From positions 62,001 to 126,000 of the forward strand of contig NZ_JAFEVL010000075.1 in NCBI RefSeq assembly GCF_016901135.1: a stretch of DNA of 64,000 bases. The letters run 5' to 3'. A program made the position numbers and the translations under genes. Under the pieces are notes generated by a model. That model saw only the letters and a program-made list of their open reading frames with translations. It made no database searches and had not been told where the DNA came from. Positions 61,637 through 64,000 of the stretch are shown piece after piece. Numbering within the stretch: the stretch's first letter is position 1; every line of letters starts with the position of its first letter. The DNA comes from Martinezella lusitana. Lineage in GTDB: Bacteria; Pseudomonadota; Alphaproteobacteria; Rhizobiales; Rhizobiaceae.

Positions 61637-63481
61637 ATGTTTCGTCGCTTTGAAGAGCTTGTCGATCCGTTCCAGGATTATGTCGAGCTGAAGCCATCGT
61701 CGCAGACGTGGCGGTATCTCATCACCAACCTTCGCCCGTTCCGAGCCGTCATGGCCATGAGCCTGGCCTTGACCGTCATAGGCGCTGCCATCGAGATCTG
61801 GCTCATCGGTTATACCAGCCAGATCGTGGACAGTCTTGCGACAGCCAGGCGGGACGAACTTTGGGCATCGCAAGGCATCGGGCTGCTGGCCGCCGCCGCG
61901 CTGGTACTGATCGGCCGGCCGCTTGCGGGCTATCTCAGGGAGAGCCTTGACGACATCGCATTCCGGCCGAATGCCGAGACGCTGTTCCGCTGGCGCGCCC
62001 ATCGTCATGTGCTCAGGCAATCCGTTGGCTGGTTCCGTCAGGATTTCTCCGGGCGCATCGCCAACCAGGTGCGCGACATCGGTACGTCGGCGACGGGTGC
62101 TGCCTATGCCGTGCTGCATACCTTGTCCTTCGTCACGATCTATGTCGCCGGCTCACTCTGGCTGATGGCCTCGATCGATCCGCGCCTGATCTGGCCTCTG
62201 ATCATCTGGCTCTGCTGCTATCTTGGCCTGATGGCCTTCGTCATTCCGCGGCTGCGCCATGCATCCGAGGACTTCCAAGGGGCCAATGCCGCCCTTGCGG
62301 GCATGATGGTCGACACCTATGCCAATATCGACCTCATAAAGCTCTTTGCCGACGCGCAAACGGAGGATCGCGACGCCCGGCAACGCTTTGCCGCCGCCCG
62401 AAAGACCTTCGTTCGCGTTCAGAAACTCGAGGTCACGGTCAATTCGAGCATGCTGTTCCTCGGCAGCTTCCTGATCGTCGCGTTGGTCGGCTATGCCGTG
62501 ATCCTGTGGCAGTCCGGCGGCGCGCCGCTCGGCCTGATCGCAGCCGCCCTTGCCCTGAGCTTCCGCATCACCGGCATGGCGGAATGGATGCTGGATGCCG
62601 TTTCCTCGCTGTTTGCCCATCTTGGCGCAATGCGGCAATCGCTGCTGACCGTGGCGCAGCCTCTCTCCATCGAGGATGCGCCCGACGCACGCCTGCTTGC
62701 TATCGATCGCGGCGAGATCGCCTTCAAACGGGTCACACATCACTACGGCAAGGGTGATGGCGGTCTGGACGGCGTTTTCCTGCGGATTGCGGCGGGTCAG
62801 AAAATCGGTCTTGTCGGCCGCTCGGGCACGGGCAAATCGACCCTCGTCAACCTGCTGCTGCGTTTCTTCGATCCGGAGGGAGGCTCCATCGAAATAGACG
62901 GGCAGGATATCCGCCACGTGACGCAGGAAAGCCTGCGCCGGCAGATCGCCATGGTAAGCCAGGAGGCAGCCCTCCTCCACCGCTCCATTCGCGACAACAT
63001 CGCCCATGGCGATACCGGTGTTTCGGAGGCCATGATTGTCACGGCCGCCGAAAATGCCGCCGCCGACAGTTTCATTGCCAGCCTGCGGGATCACGAGGGG
63101 CGCACCGGCTATGACGCCCATGCCGGCGAGCGTGGCGTTCAGCTTTCAGGCGGTCAAAAGCAACGCATAGCGATCGCCCGCGCCATTCTGAAGGATGCGC
63201 CGATCCTGGTCCTGGACGAGGCAACGTCGGCGCTGGATTCGGAAGTGGAAGCCGCCATTCAGGACACACTCTACCGCGTCATGGAGGGCAAGACGGTCAT
63301 CGCCATCGCCCATCGGCTGTCGACCATCGCGCGCATGGACCGCATTGTCGTCCTCGACGACGGCCATATCGTCGAGGACGGAACCCACGCGGAGCTGCTC
63401 GCTCGCAACGGCATCTACGCCGCGCTCTGGGCACACCAGTCCGGCGGCTTCATCGAAGCCGATGATCCGGCAGCGAGTTGA
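61637..63481 (+). CDS. ABC exporter half-transporter (permease-ATPase)
   Basis: The 614-residue protein has six predicted membrane helices (about 30-320) and an ATPase domain with Walker A GRSGTGKSTLVNLLLRF, signature LSGGQKQR, Walker B ILVLDEATSALDSEVE and the His loop AHRLSTI. It belongs to the same ABC-B group as the two exporters at 33042-36904 and shares the end region VLDDGHIVEDGTHAELLARNGIYAALWAHQSGG. As a half transporter it likely works as a homodimer. It has a structured leader and a terminator behind it. Confidence 0.94.
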   Translation: MFRRFEELVDPFQDYVELKPSSQTWRYLITNLRPFRAVMAMSLALTVIGAAIEIWLIGYTSQIVDSLATARRDELWASQGIGLLAAAALVLIGRPLAGYLRESLDDIAFRPNAETLFRWRAHRHVLRQSVGWFRQDFSGRIANQVRDIGTSATGAAYAVLHTLSFVTIYVAGSLWLMASIDPRLIWPLIIWLCCYLGLMAFVIPRLRHASEDFQGANAALAGMMVDTYANIDLIKLFADAQTEDRDARQRFAAARKTFVRVQKLEVTVNSSMLFLGSFLIVALVGYAVILWQSGGAPLGLIAAALALSFRITGMAEWMLDAVSSLFAHLGAMRQSLLTVAQPLSIEDAPDARLLAIDRGEIAFKRVTHHYGKGDGGLDGVFLRIAAGQKIGLVGRSGTGKSTLVNLLLRFFDPEGGSIEIDGQDIRHVTQESLRRQIAMVSQEAALLHRSIRDNIAHGDTGVSEAMIVTAAENAAADSFIASLRDHEGRTGYDAHAGERGVQLSGGQKQRIAIARAILKDAPILVLDEATSALDSEVEAAIQDTLYRVMEGKTVIAIAHRLSTIARMDRIVVLDDGHIVEDGTHAELLARNGIYAALWAHQSGGFIEADDPAAS

Positions 63482-63491
63482 TACGCAACAA

Positions 63492-63522
63492 AAAATCCCC
63501 TCGGCATGACCGAGGGGATTTT
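63492..63522. terminator. Bidirectional terminator between the ABC exporter and leuA
   Basis: A 13-bp stem (AAAATCCCCTCGG with CCGAGGGGATTTT) with a 5-base loop has A and T tracts on both sides and lies between convergent genes. Confidence 0.92.
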
Positions 63523-63543
63523 AACAGCAGGCGGCGGATGGCT

Positions 63544-64000
63544 TCAGGCTTTCGCCGCCTGGATATCGAGCACGCAGTTTGCCGCCGAAACGATCGCTTC
63601 GAGGGAGGCAGCCACGATGTTGGTGTTGATGCCGGCACCGAAGAGCTTGCCGCCCGGATAGGAAATCTCGACGTAGGAGATCGCCGAGGCGTTGGAGCCA
63701 TGCTGCAGCGAATGCTCTGAATAATCTTCGACGGACATCGGAACGCCGAGATAGATCGAGAGCGCGTTGATGAAGCCGTCGATCGGGCCGTTGCCATGGC
63801 CTTCGATACGCTTCACCTCGCCATTGTCGGTAATCTCGGCGGCGACGATGCGCTGACCCTTGCGCTCGGGATCGGCGAAGGTGTGATGGTCGACGAAGCG
63901 AAGCCGGGCACTCGGCTGCGTCACGTAACGCTCGATGAAATGCTCGTAGATGCGCTTGGAGGGCAATTCCTTGCCTTCCTCGTCGGTGATGCGCTGGATC
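63544..64000 (-). CDS. leuA: 2-isopropylmalate synthase, C-terminal part (partial)
   Basis: The frame enters from the right edge and ends at 63544. About 150 residues are visible, the C-terminal regulatory (leucine-binding) domain: LRFVDHHTFADPERKGQRIVAAEITDNGEVKRIEGHGNGPIDGFINALSIYLG, then NASAISYVEISYPGGKLFGAGINTNIVAASLEAIVSAANCVL. The catalytic part lies outside the window. The gene converges on the ABC exporter gene. Confidence 0.95.
   Translation of the reverse strand, partial: IQRITDEEGKELPSKRIYEHFIERYVTQPSARLRFVDHHTFADPERKGQRIVAAEITDNGEVKRIEGHGNGPIDGFINALSIYLGVPMSVEDYSEHSLQHGSNASAISYVEISYPGGKLFGAGINTNIVAASLEAIVSAANCVLDIQAAKA

Noticed and set aside
1..64000. tRNA, rRNA, CRISPR array, prophage or insertion sequence
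   Set aside because: I found no cloverleaf ending in CCA, no rRNA stretch, no regularly spaced repeats and no transposase, integrase or phage gene.

Overview
The window looks like a piece of the main chromosome of a Rhizobiales alphaproteobacterium, most likely Rhizobium or a close relative. The reasons are GC-rich coding with short spacers, a petABC operon followed by trmL and hemF, the lgt / MidA-type methyltransferase / pgeF cluster, a ClpS2-type adaptor, DUF1236 and DUF2157 proteins, and intergenic palindromic elements of the rhizobial RIME kind. Nearly all of it is vertically inherited housekeeping DNA. I see no prophage, insertion sequence, integrase, CRISPR array, rRNA or tRNA gene.

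Layout. 1-4546: end of a DUF1236 protein, a small glycine-rich protein, then a MarR regulator, an OmpR-type response regulator, its sensor kinase and a DUF1349 protein. 4554-4710: RIME-like repeat. 4717-7073 (minus): csaA, proC, ybjN-type gene and ubiK. 7276-13427 (plus): lgt, MidA-family methyltransferase, pgeF, an M24 hydrolase that seems to lack metal ligands, a lipoprotein and prs. 13443-18650 (minus): MFS exporter, cupin, and two tandem paralogous secreted proteins of unknown function. 18952-24196 (plus): rplY, a GGDEF/EAL receptor with an orphan periplasmic binding protein, pth and a GNAT enzyme. 24212-28714: clpS, ychF, a DUF2157 membrane protein, two MaoC proteins and apt. 28831-31587 (minus): the cytochrome bc1 operon petABC. 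32055-36904: an exonuclease/endonuclease-phosphatase family protein and two ABC half-exporters (minus). 37296-42942 (plus, one small minus gene): trmL, a serine-hydrolase-like protein, a Na/Pi cotransporter, hemF and small proteins. 42958-45466 (minus): DUF1285, Nudix and CCA-adding enzyme in overlapping order. 45635-52919 (plus): MoxR, DUF58, two large membrane proteins of the Bat/VWA type and a GNAT. 52959-55667 (minus): phoX behind a PHO box, and a GNAT. 56016-64000: glutathionyl-hydroquinone reductase-like protein, a second and more complex repeat element, Nudix, metallophosphoesterase, TPR protein, ECF sigma/anti-sigma pair, a third ABC exporter and the C-terminal end of leuA.

The most interesting things I found are not whole genes. 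A 17-codon leader reading frame with an excellent ribosome-binding site (37058-37111, minus) lies ahead of an ABC exporter and encodes MRLR, the motif that stalls ribosomes on macrolides in the ErmDL leader peptide; a hairpin sits just behind it. The third ABC exporter (61637) also has a leader with two overlapping mini reading frames and mutually exclusive hairpins near the start codon. Together they suggest ribosome-sensing control of drug exporters. Other points worth a look are the GGDEF/EAL plus orphan binding protein pair, the tandem secreted paralogs, a roughly 240-bp element with nested inverted repeats, and the M24 protein without metal ligands.
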